Below, piece by piece: positions 9,046-17,762 of a DNA stretch of 64,000 nt. This DNA is from Streptomyces misionensis (GTDB lineage: Bacteria; Actinomycetota; Actinomycetes; Streptomycetales; Streptomycetaceae). The position numbers were made by a program, and so were the translations under genes. Numbering within the stretch: position 1 is the stretch's first letter; every line of letters begins with the position of its first letter. The DNA is taken from NCBI RefSeq assembly GCF_900104815.1, contig NZ_FNTD01000004.1, positions 5,596,501-5,660,500 of the forward strand, in the 5' to 3' direction. The notes under the pieces are model-generated. The model did not search any database, had not been told where the DNA came from, and worked only from the letters and a program-made list of their open reading frames with translations.

Positions 9046-9633
9046 ATGACCCGCGTGATCGCCGGCGCAGCCGGCGGACGCCGCCTGGCCGTCCCGCCGG
9101 GAACCGGCACCCGGCCGACCTCCGACCGCGCACGCGAAGGTCTCTTCTCCACCTGGCAATCCCTCCTCGGCGGTCCCCTGGACGGCGAACGCGTCCTCGA
9201 CCTCTACGCCGGCTCCGGCGCCGTGGGCCTGGAAGCCCTCTCCCGGGGCGCGAGCCACACCCTCCTCGTGGAGGCCGACGCCCGCGCCGCGCGAACCGTC
9301 CGCGAGAACGTGCGGAACCTGGGGCTGCCCGGCGCGGAGGTCAGAGCGGGCAAAGCGGAACAGGTCGTACGGACCGCGCCCCCCGCACAGCCGTACGACC
9401 TGGTCTTCCTGGACCCCCCATATGCCGTCACAGACGACGATCTTCGCGAGATTCTCCTCACACTCCACTCGGAGGGCTGGCTCGCGGAGAACGCCCTCGT
9501 CACCGTGGAGCGCAGCACCAGAGGCGGCGAATTCCACTGGCCGGACGGCTTCGAGGCGCTCCGCTCCCGTCGTTACGGCGAGGGAACGTTTTGGTACGGT
9601 CGCGCCGCCTCTACGTGCGAAGACGCACGATGA
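9046..9633 (+). CDS. rsmD: 16S rRNA (guanine966-N2)-methyltransferase
   Basis: 195 residues of class I SAM methyltransferase: N-terminal [20 protein letters not shown] and [13 protein letters not shown] are RsmD-specific, [20 protein letters not shown] is the SAM-binding loop, and FLDPPYA is the catalytic motif (N/D-PPY). It methylates G966 of 16S rRNA in assembling 30S subunits. AAGGA sits six bases before the ATG. The stop overlaps an ATG in the coaD frame; rsmD-coaD pairing is widespread in bacteria. Confidence 0.95.
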   Translation: MTRVIAGAAGGRRLAVPPGTGTRPTSDRAREGLFSTWQSLLGGPLDGERVLDLYAGSGAVGLEALSRGASHTLLVEADARAARTVRENVRNLGLPGAEVRAGKAEQVVRTAPPAQPYDLVFLDPPYAVTDDDLREILLTLHSEGWLAENALVTVERSTRGGEFHWPDGFEALRSRRYGEGTFWYGRAASTCEDAR

Positions 9634-9659
9634 CCGGACCGGAGAGCGAGGGATCTCAA

Positions 9660-10139
9660 GTGCGCCGCGCCGTCTGTCCCGGGTCGTTCGACCCGATCAC
9701 CAATGGACATCTCGACATCATCGCCCGAGCCTCCCGGCTGTACGACGAGGTCTACGTCGCGGTGATGATCAACCAGTCCAAGAAGGGCCTGTTCGACGTC
9801 GACGAGCGGATCGCGCTCATCCGCGAGGTGACCACCGACTACGCCAACGTGCGCGTCGAGTCCCACCACGGCCTGCTCGTGGACTTCTGCAAAGAGCGTG
9901 ACATCCCCGCGATCGTCAAGGGCCTGCGCGCCGTCAGCGACTTCGACTACGAGCTGCAGATGGCCCAGATGAACAACGGCCTCACCGGCGTCGAGACGCT
10001 GTTCGTGCCGACCAACCCCACCTACAGCTTCCTGTCCTCCTCGCTCGTCAAGGAGGTCGCGGCCTGGGGCGGCGACGTCTCCCACCTGGTGCCGCCGGAG
10101 GTCGTCGCCGCCCTCAACAGGCGTCTGCGCAAGGACTGA
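9660..10139 (+). CDS. coaD: Phosphopantetheine adenylyltransferase
   Basis: 159 residues, normal for CoaD, which makes dephospho-CoA from 4'-phosphopantetheine and [23 protein letters not shown] holds the T/HxGH nucleotidyltransferase motif, [20 protein letters not shown] the substrate loop and [14 protein letters not shown] the C-terminal ATP contact. The GTG at 9660 is chosen because GAGGGA lies seven bases upstream and the protein then starts RRAVCPGSF like its homologues. An in-frame ATG at 9630, overlapping the rsmD stop, would add ten residues. Confidence 0.95.
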   Translation: MRRAVCPGSFDPITNGHLDIIARASRLYDEVYVAVMINQSKKGLFDVDERIALIREVTTDYANVRVESHHGLLVDFCKERDIPAIVKGLRAVSDFDYELQMAQMNNGLTGVETLFVPTNPTYSFLSSSLVKEVAAWGGDVSHLVPPEVVAALNRRLRKD

Positions 10140-10203
10140 TGGGCGCGGGGGCTACAGTCGTCCCGTCCGTCTCCAACCCGGCTGTAGAGAGTGGCGAGCA
10201 CAG

Positions 10204-11337
10204 GTGGACGTGCAGAAGAAGCTCGACGAGATCGTCTCCGCGGTCGCCGGCGCCCGGGCCATGCCCATGTCGGCGTCCTGCGTGATCAACCGCGCCGATC
10301 TGCTCGCGATGCTGGAAGAGGTGCGCCAGGCGCTGCCCGGCTCCCTCGCGCAGGCCCAGGAACTGATCGGCGACCGTGAGCAGATGGTCGAGCAGGCCCG
10401 GCAGGAGGCCGAGCGGATCATCGAGAGCGCGCACGCCGAGCGCGGCTCGCTGATCTCCGGCACCGAGATCGCCCGCCGCTCCCAGGCGGAGGCGGACCGG
10501 ATCCTCGCCGAGGCCCGCCGGGAGGCCGAGGAGGTGCGCGCCGAGGCCGACGACTACGTCGACTCCAAGCTCGCCAACTTCGAGGTCGTCCTGACCAAGA
10601 CGCTCGGCTCGGTCGGCCGGGGCCGGGAGAAGCTGCTCGGCACCGGCCCCGGCCTGGACGAGCACGGCTACGAGGACGAGGACGCCCCCGAGCGCAGCCA
10701 GGACCCCGAGACCCTGCGGCACAACGCCGACGCGTACGTGGACGCCAAGCTGGGCGCCTTCGAGGCGGTGCTCGCCAAGACCCTGGAGGCGGTCGGCCGC
10801 GGCCGGCAGAAGCTGCACGGCCGGATCGCCACCGACGACCTCGGCGCCCTGGCCGACGACACCACGACCTTCCAGCACTCCAGCGACGCCGACTACCTGG
10901 CCGACCTGGCCGCCCTCGCCGACGCCCCGGCCGAGCGCCCGGCGGCCCGGCCCCGGCCGGAGCAGCCCGCGTACGAGCCGGCGGCGGACCAGCCCGTCTA
11001 CGACCCCGTGCCGGAGCAGCCGTCGTACGAGCCGCAGCCCGCGTACGGGTCGTACGACCAGCAGCAGGGCGGATACACCGGCTTCCCGCAGCAGACCGCC
11101 TACGACCAGGGGACCCAGCAGCAGGACCCCTACGGCTACCAGCAGCAGGACCCCTACGCCTACCAGGGGTATCCCCAGCAGGCCCCCTACGACCCGCCGC
11201 AGCAACAGCAGGTCCAGCTGCCCCAGCAGTCACAGGGGCAGCAGGACTACGCTCTGGACGAGACCAGCCTCTTCGACACCAGCATGATCAGCGCCGAGCA
11301 GTTGCGGGCGTACGAGCAGGGCCGCGGGCTGAGCTGA
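10204..11337 (+). CDS. Coiled-coil protein with internal duplication, DivIVA-like
   Basis: 377 residues from GTG. Residues about 50-115 are a charged, alanine-rich coiled coil (QARQEAERIIESAHAERG). Two copies of a roughly 30-residue unit follow: YVDSKLANFEVVLTKTL at about 119-135 with VGRGREKL after it, and YVDAKLGAFEAVLAKTL at about 179-195 with VGRGRQKL, a 60-residue period. Residues about 225-350 are low-complexity, rich in Pro, Gln and Tyr. Such proteins are often annotated as cell division initiation or DivIVA-like in Streptomyces, but no true DivIVA N-terminal motif is seen. The position between coaD and the DUF177-rpmF-rnc operon is conserved to my recollection. Function unknown. Confidence 0.8.
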   Translation: MDVQKKLDEIVSAVAGARAMPMSASCVINRADLLAMLEEVRQALPGSLAQAQELIGDREQMVEQARQEAERIIESAHAERGSLISGTEIARRSQAEADRILAEARREAEEVRAEADDYVDSKLANFEVVLTKTLGSVGRGREKLLGTGPGLDEHGYEDEDAPERSQDPETLRHNADAYVDAKLGAFEAVLAKTLEAVGRGRQKLHGRIATDDLGALADDTTTFQHSSDADYLADLAALADAPAERPAARPRPEQPAYEPAADQPVYDPVPEQPSYEPQPAYGSYDQQQGGYTGFPQQTAYDQGTQQQDPYGYQQQDPYAYQGYPQQAPYDPPQQQQVQLPQQSQGQQDYALDETSLFDTSMISAEQLRAYEQGRGLS

Positions 11338-11487
11338 CCGACCGGATTGGGTCCTGGGGCCAAGGTCCAGTATCCTGGCTCTTCGGTCGCGCGTGCCCTC
11401 ATGTTGAGTGCGGAGCCGTCCGCGACCGCCGCTGCCCGGAAACACCTACGGGCGGTGTCCCTTCGAGTACGTAGATCGAAAGCAGGA

Positions 11488-12132
11488 ATGGCTTCCAACG
11501 CCCGCCTCGACCACCGCAACCCCCTCGTGATCGACACGCACGAGCTGGGTCGGCGTCCTGGTGCGCTGCAGCGCCTGACCCGTGAGATCGACGCCCCCGC
11601 GGATCTCGGCATCCCGGGAGTCGTCGGAGTGCCGGAAGGCACCCCGGTGGAACTCGAACTCCGCCTGGAGTCGGTCATGGAAGGGGTGCTTGTCACAGGC
11701 ACCACCCGTGCAACGGCCAAGGGGGAGTGCGTAAGGTGTCTGGAGCCGGTCGAGCTGGAGCTCGAAGCGGACTTCCAGGAGATGTTCTCGTACCCTGACG
11801 CCGACGACCGGGGCCGCGTGATCGCGGAACCGGGCGACGACGCCGAGGACGACGAGGACAGGCTCTTCATCGAGGACGGCCTGATCGACCTCGAGCCCAT
11901 GCTGCGCGATGCGGTGGTGCTCGCACTGCCGATGCAGCCGGTGTGCCAGGAAGACTGCCCGGGCCTGTGCTCCGAGTGTGGGGCGCGGCTCGCGGACGAC
12001 CCGGACCACCACCACGACGCCGTCGACATCCGTTGGGCGGCTTTGCAGGGACTCGCCGACACCATGACGGACGGCGAGAAGGACGAGATGAGCGGCGCCG
12101 AAGCGGGCGTCGACGAGAAGCAGGAGAAGTAG
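11488..12132 (+). CDS. DUF177 (YceD-like) protein
   Basis: 214 residues. It is the DUF177/YceD family, nearly always just upstream of rpmF. Cysteines are arranged as GECVRCLEP in the middle and [16 protein letters not shown] near the C terminus, probably a metal site. Plant and bacterial homologues have been linked to 23S rRNA or ribosome assembly; that is family knowledge. The ATG at 11488 ([11 protein letters not shown]) is preferred over more upstream frame positions because AGCAGGA precedes it and homologues begin here. Two bases separate its stop from the rpmF GTG. Confidence 0.88.
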   Translation: MASNARLDHRNPLVIDTHELGRRPGALQRLTREIDAPADLGIPGVVGVPEGTPVELELRLESVMEGVLVTGTTRATAKGECVRCLEPVELELEADFQEMFSYPDADDRGRVIAEPGDDAEDDEDRLFIEDGLIDLEPMLRDAVVLALPMQPVCQEDCPGLCSECGARLADDPDHHHDAVDIRWAALQGLADTMTDGEKDEMSGAEAGVDEKQEK

Positions 12133-12134
12133 CC

Positions 12135-12308
12135 GTGGCTGTTCCGAAGCGGAAGATGTCGCGCAGCAACACGCGCCACCGCCGGTCGCAGTGGAAGGCT
12201 GCGGTCCCCACCCTGGTTGCGTGCGAGCGCTGCCACGAGCCCAAGCAGCAGCACATCGCGTGCCCGTCTTGCGGCACCTACAACAAGCGCCAGGTCCTCG
12301 AAGTCTGA
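12135..12308 (+). CDS. rpmF: 50S ribosomal protein L32
   Basis: 57 residues starting at [23 protein letters not shown] is the universal L32 N terminus. Four cysteines (CERCHEP and CPSCGTY) form the zinc ribbon, so this is the zinc-binding form. A GGAGAAG ribosome site overlaps the end of the DUF177 gene, indicating coupling. It lies in the DUF177-rpmF-rnc operon. Confidence 0.97.
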   Translation: MAVPKRKMSRSNTRHRRSQWKAAVPTLVACERCHEPKQQHIACPSCGTYNKRQVLEV

Positions 12309-12328
12309 GCGGGCTGGTGAGAGGCACT

Positions 12329-13150
12329 GTGTCCAGTCCGAAGAAGAACACTCCCCGCGCCGGTGGAGGCACGGACAACCAGGCCTCGTCCCACACGCTT
12401 CTGGAAGGGCGGCTCGGGTATCAGCTCGAGTCCGCCCTTCTGGTGCGTGCGCTGACCCACCGTTCCTACGCGTACGAGAACGGCGGTCTGCCGACGAACG
12501 AGCGGCTGGAGTTCCTCGGGGACTCCGTGCTCGGTCTCGTCGTCACGGACACGCTGTACCGCACCCACCCCGACCTGCCCGAGGGCCAGCTGGCCAAGCT
12601 GCGGGCCGCGGTGGTCAACTCGCGTGCGCTGGCGGAGGTGGGGCGCGGCCTCGACCTCGGCGCCTTCATCCGGCTCGGCCGGGGTGAAGAGGGCACGGGC
12701 GGCCGGGACAAGGCGTCCATCCTCGCCGACACCCTTGAAGCGGTGATCGGCGCGGTCTATCTCGACCAGGGCCTCGACGCGGCGTCCGAGCTGGTGCACC
12801 GGCTCTTCGACCCGCTGATCGAGAAGTCCTCCAACCTGGGCGCCGGCCTGGACTGGAAGACGTCCCTCCAGGAGCTGACCGCGATCGAGGGACTCGGCGT
12901 GCCCGAGTACCTGGTCACGGAGACCGGCCCCGACCACGAGAAGACCTTCACTGCTGCCGCCCGCGTCGGAGGCGTCTCGTACGGCACCGGCACCGGCCGC
13001 AGCAAGAAGGAGGCGGAGCAGCAGGCCGCCGAGTCCGCCTGGCGGGCCATCAAGGCCGCCGCGGACGAGCGGGCCACGACGGTGCAGCAGGCCAAGGAGG
13101 CCGTCGCGGAAGCCGTCAAGGACGACGACACGTCGTCCGCCACCGCCTGA
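12329..13150 (+). CDS. rnc: Ribonuclease III (AbsB homologue)
   Basis: 273 residues. The RNase III catalytic signature [15 protein letters not shown] is near residue 50, the second acidic site [15 protein letters not shown] around 130, and a C-terminal double-stranded RNA-binding domain carries [18 protein letters not shown]. RNase III processes rRNA and structured mRNAs; in S. coelicolor it is AbsB, a global regulator of antibiotic production. The GTG at 12329 is chosen because GAGAGG lies five bases upstream; an in-frame GTG at 12317 is an alternative and would give 277 residues. A strong hairpin follows the gene. Confidence 0.95.
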   Translation: MSSPKKNTPRAGGGTDNQASSHTLLEGRLGYQLESALLVRALTHRSYAYENGGLPTNERLEFLGDSVLGLVVTDTLYRTHPDLPEGQLAKLRAAVVNSRALAEVGRGLDLGAFIRLGRGEEGTGGRDKASILADTLEAVIGAVYLDQGLDAASELVHRLFDPLIEKSSNLGAGLDWKTSLQELTAIEGLGVPEYLVTETGPDHEKTFTAAARVGGVSYGTGTGRSKKEAEQQAAESAWRAIKAAADERATTVQQAKEAVAEAVKDDDTSSATA

Positions 13151-13162
13151 CGAGCAGCACAC

Positions 13163-13203
13163 CCGAGCGCCCGCCCACCGTTTCCCGAGGGGCGGGCGCT
13201 CGG
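13163..13203 (+). terminator. GC-rich hairpin after rnc
   Basis: Perfect 14-base arms, CCGAGCGCCCGCCC and GGGCGGGCGCTCGG, with a 13-base loop. It starts 13 bases after the rnc stop and ends 30 bases before mutM. There is no T-tract. It could be a terminator or an RNase III processing site. Confidence 0.6.
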
Positions 13204-13232
13204 TTCATCCAGCGCTTTCCACGGGGGTCCCG

Positions 13233-14093
13233 ATGCCCGAGTTGCCCGAGGTCGAGGTCGTCCGGCGTGGGCTGGCGCGGTGGGTCGCCCACCGCACCGT
13301 CGCCGAGACCGAGGTGCTGCACCCGCGTGCCGTGCGCCGGCACGTGGCCGGCGGCGAGGACTTCGCGCAGCGGCTCAAGGGCCACCACATCGGGGAGCCC
13401 AGCCGGCGCGGCAAGTACCTGTGGCTGCCGCTGGAGGAGACCAACCAGTCGGTGCTCGCGCACCTCGGCATGAGCGGCCAGCTGCTGGTGCAGCCGCACG
13501 AGGCGCCGGACGAGAAGCACCTGCGCATCCGCGTCCGGTTCGCCGACTCCCTCGGCACCGAACTGCGCTTCGTGGACCAACGCACCTTCGGCGGGCTGTC
13601 GTTGCACGACAACACCCCCGAGGGCCTGCCCGACGTCATCGCGCACATCGCCCGCGACCCCCTCGACCCGCTGTTCGACGACGAGGCCTTCCACCAGGCC
13701 CTGCGCCGCAAGCGGACCACCGTCAAACGGGCCCTGCTGGACCAGTCGTTGATCAGCGGCGTCGGCAATATTTATGCGGACGAGGCCCTGTGGCGCGCCC
13801 GCATCCACTACGAGCGCCCGACCGCGAACTTCACCCGCCCGGTCACCGCCGAACTCCTCGGCCACATCAGGGACGTGATGAACGCGGCCCTCGCCGTCGG
13901 CGGCACCAGCTTCGACAGCCTGTACGTGAACGTCAACGGCGAGTCGGGCTACTTCGACCGTTCCCTGGACGCCTACGGCCGCGAGGGCGAGCCCTGCAAC
14001 CGCTGCGGCACCCCCATCCGCCGCCGCCCCTGGATGAACCGCTCCAGCTACTTCTGCCCGAAGTGTCAGCGGGCGCCGCGCGCCTCGTCGTAA
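13233..14093 (+). CDS. mutM: Formamidopyrimidine-DNA glycosylase
   Basis: 286 residues. Mature [13 protein letters not shown] carries the catalytic N-terminal proline and Glu; LGMSGQLLV, then the helix-two-turn-helix region [15 protein letters not shown], and the C-terminal zinc finger [10 protein letters not shown] plus FCPKCQR complete the family pattern. It excises oxidised guanines such as 8-oxoG and cuts the strand at the site. An ACGGGGGT sequence precedes the ATG. The last 28 bases overlap the end of the convergent HxlR-family gene. Confidence 0.96.
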   Translation: MPELPEVEVVRRGLARWVAHRTVAETEVLHPRAVRRHVAGGEDFAQRLKGHHIGEPSRRGKYLWLPLEETNQSVLAHLGMSGQLLVQPHEAPDEKHLRIRVRFADSLGTELRFVDQRTFGGLSLHDNTPEGLPDVIAHIARDPLDPLFDDEAFHQALRRKRTTVKRALLDQSLISGVGNIYADEALWRARIHYERPTANFTRPVTAELLGHIRDVMNAALAVGGTSFDSLYVNVNGESGYFDRSLDAYGREGEPCNRCGTPIRRRPWMNRSSYFCPKCQRAPRASS

Positions 14094-14461
14094 CGCCCGC
14101 GGGCCGCCAGCACCTCGTCCATGGAGCCCTCCACGGACTCGATGAGCGCGAGGAGCCGGCCGGCGATCTCGCGGCCCAGCGCGGTCAGTTCGTAGTCCAC
14201 GCGGGGCGGGTTGGTCGGCTGGGCCTCGCGGTGCACCAGCCCGTCCCGCTCCAGCGCGTGCAGGGTCTGGGACAGCATCTTCTCGCTCACCCCGTCGACG
14301 CGGCGGCGCAGCTCGTTGAAGCGCAGTGAGCCCTCGTGCAGCGCGCCGAGCGTCAGCGCGCCCCAGCGGCCGGTGACGTGCTCCAGCGTGCCCCGGGACG
14401 GGCAGGCCTTGGCGAAGACGTTGTAGGCGAGCTCTTCGTGCTCCTCAGGACAGGCGGTCAT
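14066..14461 (-). CDS. HxlR-family transcriptional regulator
   Basis: 131 residues, winged helix-turn-helix. [20 protein letters not shown] is the HxlR signature with two conserved cysteines nearby (CPEEHEE and AKACPSR), and [20 protein letters not shown] is the recognition helix. Cysteine-containing HxlR proteins often sense quinones, diamide or hypochlorite. It is divergent from a flavodoxin-like gene with a palindrome between them, so it most likely represses that gene. ATG 14461 is preferred: TACCCT lies six bases upstream, so the transcript may be leaderless. A GTG at 14491 would add ten residues. The 3' end overlaps mutM by 28 bases. Confidence 0.9.
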   Translation of the reverse strand: MTACPEEHEELAYNVFAKACPSRGTLEHVTGRWGALTLGALHEGSLRFNELRRRVDGVSEKMLSQTLHALERDGLVHREAQPTNPPRVDYELTALGREIAGRLLALIESVEGSMDEVLAARGRYDEARGAR

Positions 14462-14500
14462 GCCCCAAGGGTACGCGTCCGCAGCGCTCACTGCTGGGTT

Positions 14501-14521
14501 GCACTAACTTCTGGTTAGTGC
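14501..14521. promoter_or_regulatory. Palindromic operator between hxlR and flavodoxin genes
   Basis: GCACTAAC and GTTAGTGC are perfect eight-base arms around TTCTG. It is the only such element in the 103-base divergent region and is AT-richer than its surroundings. HxlR regulators bind this kind of interrupted palindrome as dimers. Assigning it to the adjacent regulator is inference. Confidence 0.7.
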
Positions 14522-14564
14522 TTTCATTTCCACACCGCATTGAGCTGCCCTTCCGAGGAGAGTC

Positions 14565-15149
14565 ATGACCGCCCCTGTCGTTTCCATCGCCTACCACTCC
14601 GGCTACGGCCACACCGCCGTCCTGGCCGAGGCCGTCCGCACCGGTGCCGCGGAGGCCGGCGCCGAGGTGCACCTGATCAAGGTGGACGAGATCACCGAGG
14701 AGGACTGGGGGACGCTGGACCGCTCCGACGCGATCGTCTTCGGCTCGCCCACCTACATGGGCACCGCCTCCGGCGCCTTCCACGGCTTCGCCGAGGCCAG
14801 CTCCTCGCGCTGGGCCGGTCAGGACTGGCAGGACAAGCTGGCCGCGGGCTTCACCAACTCCGGCTCCAAGAGCGGCGACAAGCTGCACACCCTGCAGTTC
14901 TTCCAGATCCTCGCCGCCCAGCACGGCATGCACTGGGTGAACCTGGGCCTGCTCCCGGGCTGGAACTCCAGCACCGCCTCCGAGAACGACCTCAACCGCC
15001 TCGGCATCTTCGCCGGTGCCGGCGCCCAGACCGACACGGACCAGGGCCCGGAGGGCGTGCACAAGGCGGACATAGCCACGGCCGAGCACCTCGGGCGCCG
15101 GGTGACGCGGACGGCGCTGACCTTCGCGCGGGGTCGCGCCGCCGCGTGA
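14565..15149 (+). CDS. Flavodoxin/WrbA-like NAD(P)H oxidoreductase
   Basis: 194 residues. N-terminal VSIAYHSGYGHTAVLAEAV is the FMN phosphate loop of the flavodoxin/WrbA type, and GSPTYMGTASGAFHGF is the second FMN contact. Family members reduce quinones by two electrons to avoid redox cycling. GAGGAG lies before the ATG. Its pairing with a divergent cysteine-containing HxlR regulator and an intergenic palindrome fits a quinone or electrophile response; that is inference from related YodB/HypR systems. Confidence 0.85.
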   Translation: MTAPVVSIAYHSGYGHTAVLAEAVRTGAAEAGAEVHLIKVDEITEEDWGTLDRSDAIVFGSPTYMGTASGAFHGFAEASSSRWAGQDWQDKLAAGFTNSGSKSGDKLHTLQFFQILAAQHGMHWVNLGLLPGWNSSTASENDLNRLGIFAGAGAQTDTDQGPEGVHKADIATAEHLGRRVTRTALTFARGRAAA

Positions 15150-15227
15150 GCGGGGGCCCCGGCGGCCTCGGGCCTCACCGGCCGTCGCGGGCCCCGGGGG
15201 TTCGCGGGCCCCGGACGTCCCGGGGCC

Positions 15228-16505
15228 TCAGGAGCCGAACTCCTCGGTCCACCACGGCCCGCCCGGACCGTAGTGCACACCGACGCCGAGGGTCTTGAAA
15301 TCGCGGTTCAGGATGGCGGCGCGATTGCCGGGGTCGGCCATCCATGCCTTCACCACGGCCTTCGGGTCCGCCGGACCGCGGGCGATGTTCTCGCCGCCGA
15401 GGCCGGTGACGCCGGCCGCCGCCGCCCGGTCCCAGGGCGACCTGCCGCCCGGGTCGGTGTGGCCGAAGAAGCCCCGCGCCGCCATGTCGTCGCTGAACGC
15501 CTCGGCCAGCCTCGTCAGCGAGGAGTTCGCGGACAGCGCGCCCAGTCCCGCCTTCGCCCGCTCGTCGTTGACCAGCTTCAGCACCTCGGCCTCGGCGGCG
15601 GCCCGTGCCGACACCGTGACCGCCGGGGCGGCCGGCGCGGGAGCCTTGGTCGTACGACGGGACGGGCGGGGCTTCGCGGACGAGGGGGCGGGCGACGGGG
15701 TGGCCGCGGGGCTGGTCCTCGGTGCCGTGGTCTTCGGGGCGGTGGTCTCGGGGGCGTCGCTCTTCGGCGCGGGCTTCGGAGCGGTGGACCTCGTGCCGGG
15801 CTTCCCGGACGGTGACGCCGGCGCGGCCGGTTTCGACGCGGGCGCCGGCACGGCCGGCTTCGCCGCGGGCCTCGACGGGGACGCCGGCCGCGAAGGGGCC
15901 GGCGAGGCCGGGGCGGACTTCGGCGGAACCGGGGAGGAGGGTGCCGTCGGGGCGGCGGGGGACGGCCGTACGGCGTCCCCGCCGGACGTCGCACCGCCGA
16001 CGCCGGTGCTCGCGCTCCCGGACGTACCGCCCTGTGCGGCGGCCGAGTTGCCGGGGGAACTCGCGACCACGGTCCGGTCCCCGCCGGCGTGGGCGCCGTC
16101 CCCGGGCCGGTAGCCGTCGAAGCCCGGGACCACGCCCGCGGCCACGGCGGCGGTGCCCAGGACGACGGCCACGGACAGCCCGAGCAGGGCCACGCTCACC
16201 GAACGTCCGGCGCGCTTTTGGTGCTCCTCGTCCCGGGGCGCGTCGGCACCGGCTGCGGGCACCTCCGGCTCCGCGTCCGCCGTCGCCGCGTCCTGCGCCG
16301 CGAAGAGGTACGCCTCGGCCTTGGCCTTCGCCTCCGCGTAGGCCGGGTCCGCACCGGGCGCGGTGCCCGTCGGGATCGGCACCGTGTCCGGGGAGGGGGA
16401 CGGAGACGGCGACGGGAACGACGGCCGCTCGCCCCCGGCGGCGGAGCCCTGCGCGGCGTCGCCGTCCCCGGCGCGGCCGGCGTCCGAGCGTCGGTGGCGT
16501 CCCAT
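15228..16505 (-). CDS. Membrane-anchored CAP/SCP-domain protein
   Basis: 425 residues from ATG 16505 (MGRHRRSDAG); a frame extension to 16541 seems less likely. About 125 cytoplasmic residues precede one membrane helix (VALLGLSVAVVLGTAAVAAG), then a Pro/Ala/Ser/Lys-rich linker of about 150 residues, presumably crossing the cell wall, then a C-terminal CAP domain: EVLKLVNDERAKAGLGALS, FFGHTDPGGRSPWDRA, GENIARGPADPKAVVKAWM, GVGVHYGPGGPWWTEEFGS. This is the YkwD-like bacterial CAP family, whose molecular function is unsettled. The Pro/Ala linker makes strong spurious frames on the other strand. It is convergent with the flavodoxin gene. Confidence 0.88.
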   Translation of the reverse strand: MGRHRRSDAGRAGDGDAAQGSAAGGERPSFPSPSPSPSPDTVPIPTGTAPGADPAYAEAKAKAEAYLFAAQDAATADAEPEVPAAGADAPRDEEHQKRAGRSVSVALLGLSVAVVLGTAAVAAGVVPGFDGYRPGDGAHAGGDRTVVASSPGNSAAAQGGTSGSASTGVGGATSGGDAVRPSPAAPTAPSSPVPPKSAPASPAPSRPASPSRPAAKPAVPAPASKPAAPASPSGKPGTRSTAPKPAPKSDAPETTAPKTTAPRTSPAATPSPAPSSAKPRPSRRTTKAPAPAAPAVTVSARAAAEAEVLKLVNDERAKAGLGALSANSSLTRLAEAFSDDMAARGFFGHTDPGGRSPWDRAAAAGVTGLGGENIARGPADPKAVVKAWMADPGNRAAILNRDFKTLGVGVHYGPGGPWWTEEFGS

Positions 16506-16642
16506 GTCCTGGCCCTCTTCCTCGTACGTCCTTACGAACATCCCAACCCACTCGATCGAGTGAGTTTCGTATGAGATGCACCGGAAGCGGACGGTACCTC
16601 ATGCCCCGCGGAGGCGATGTGTGCCGGACGACACCGGCCGGT

Positions 16643-16648
16643 TAGGTT
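16643..16648 (+). promoter_or_regulatory. -10 element of acylphosphatase gene (leaderless)
   Basis: TAGGTT lies six bases before the ATG at 16655 and no Shine-Dalgarno is present, the spacing expected for a leaderless transcript. A -35 is not obvious. Confidence 0.45.
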
Positions 16649-16654
16649 GCACCC

Positions 16655-16936
16655 ATGAGTGAGGATGTTCGACTGGTCGCCTGGGTGCGCGGACACGTAC
16701 AGGGCGTGGGATTCCGCTGGTTCACGCGTGCCAAGGCACTGGAGATCGGCGGCCTGAGTGGTTTTGCTCTCAATCTGGCGGACGGCCGGGTACAGGTCGT
16801 CGCCGAGGGCGCGCGCGAGGGCTGCGAGGGACTGCTCGACTGGCTCCAGGGCGACGACACGCCCGGCCGCGTCGACGGTGTCACCGAGATCTGGGACACA
16901 CCTCGCGGCGGCTACGACGGCTTCGCGGTCCGCTGA
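16655..16936 (+). CDS. Acylphosphatase
   Basis: 93 residues, full length for the family. [20 protein letters not shown] contains the catalytic arginine loop (GHVQGVGFR), and the catalytic-type Asn is in [17 protein letters not shown]. It hydrolyses carboxyl-phosphate bonds in acyl phosphates in the cytoplasm; its physiological role in bacteria is unclear. The start is fixed by the family N terminus. Possibly leaderless (TAGGTT six bases upstream). Confidence 0.94.
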   Translation: MSEDVRLVAWVRGHVQGVGFRWFTRAKALEIGGLSGFALNLADGRVQVVAEGAREGCEGLLDWLQGDDTPGRVDGVTEIWDTPRGGYDGFAVR

Positions 16937-17306
16937 GCCGGAGCCGCCCGGCCGCGGCGCACCGACCCGGGCGGTGGCCGCCGGGAGCGGAAACGGCCTG
17001 GTGGTTGCCAAGAAGGGCGCAGCGTGGCAGGCTCCCGGGGTACAGCTGATCGCTGAGCCCCGAGGGCCCGGATGACTCGCAGCGCCGCCGCATTTCCCGG
17101 CCGCGCGCCCCGGTTCGCCCCCCAATACGGGGCGTGATCGTGTTGACCGTCAAACTTTTTGGTGAGACGCTGAAAGCCCCGCGCACCCTAGCTGTTTGGC
17201 ATCGAGCAACAGCAGAGCAACACGGATGTGCCAAGCACCGCGGGTGCGAAATCCCTCACGACCCACACCGCATCGGTCGGTCACTCAGTGTGGAGGACCA
17301 TCCATC
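16937..17306. other. 370-base intergenic region before small coiled-coil gene
   Basis: No gene was recognised. It holds an 11-base palindrome (TTGAC-C-GTCAA, 17143-17153) followed by an AT-richer stretch CAAACTTTTTGG, probably part of a promoter, then about 150 bases of leader ending in GGAGG ten bases before the next ATG. TTGACC could be a -35, but no good -10 stands at the right distance. Confidence 0.4.
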
Positions 17307-17510
17307 ATGGCAAAGGCGCTTCTCGGTTACGTCGGCGGCTCCGACCCTCGACTCCTCGCCGAGATGCGACGGCTGCAGCAGCGTGTCCAGGACCTGGAGT
17401 CCGAGCTGGTCAGGATCCAGGCGGAGAACGAAGCGCTGACGGCTGCCGCCTCTCAGGACAGGATCATGGAGAGCATCGACGCACACCAGGCGGAGCCTGC
17501 GCTCACCTGA
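17307..17510 (+). CDS. Small conserved coiled-coil protein, function unknown
   Basis: 67 residues: MAKALLGYVGGSDPRLLAEM, then RRLQQRVQDLESELVRIQAE, which has the heptad pattern of a parallel coiled coil, then an acidic tail ending QAEPALT. GGAGG lies ten bases before the ATG. It has its own apparent promoter region and a textbook terminator downstream, so it is probably an independent transcript. I recall similar small proteins upstream of smc in other Streptomyces; no function is known to me. The codon pattern (G/C in most third positions) is that of a real gene. Confidence 0.8.
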   Translation: MAKALLGYVGGSDPRLLAEMRRLQQRVQDLESELVRIQAENEALTAAASQDRIMESIDAHQAEPALT

Positions 17511-17613
17511 TCGCTGCATCAGCTCCACAACAGCAGTCGCAGCGGCCAGGGTGCCCGTAACAACCGCTCAGTCGATCGGACGGCCGGCACCAAGGCCGTC
17601 CCCTCAGAATCGC

Positions 17614-17645
17614 AAGGGACGCTTCGGCGTCCCTTCTTTCTTACC
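17614..17645 (+). terminator. Terminator of the small coiled-coil gene
   Basis: AAGGGACGC and GCGTCCCTT form a perfect nine-base stem closed by a TTCG tetraloop, followed by CTTTCTT. A good intrinsic terminator about 100 bases past the stop. Confidence 0.85.
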
Positions 17646-17748
17646 CCCGCGCATCCTTTCACCTTCTTCAACAACTGGTGTGCCCTGCATATCCAACGGC
17701 GAAACCGCGGGCTTGCGAGGGTTCATGGAGTGAGATAGCGGCGGCCGG

Positions 17749-17754
17749 TAGAGT
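17749..17754 (+). promoter_or_regulatory. -10 element of smc (possible leaderless start)
   Basis: TAGAGT lies eight bases before the smc GTG and there is no Shine-Dalgarno, consistent with transcription starting at or next to the start codon. A -35 is not clear. Confidence 0.45.
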
Positions 17755-17762
17755 CCAGCGGC

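Noticed and set aside
6793..9537. A 914-codon open frame on the minus strand
   Set aside because: It is antisense to recG and rsmD, Gly/Asp/Val/Leu-rich, and follows the codon shadow expected in high-GC DNA. No domain is visible.
15150..15227. GC-rich stretch with repeated CGGGCCCCGG between the flavodoxin and CAP-domain genes
   Set aside because: Possible terminator hairpins exist but none is clearly better than chance at this GC content.
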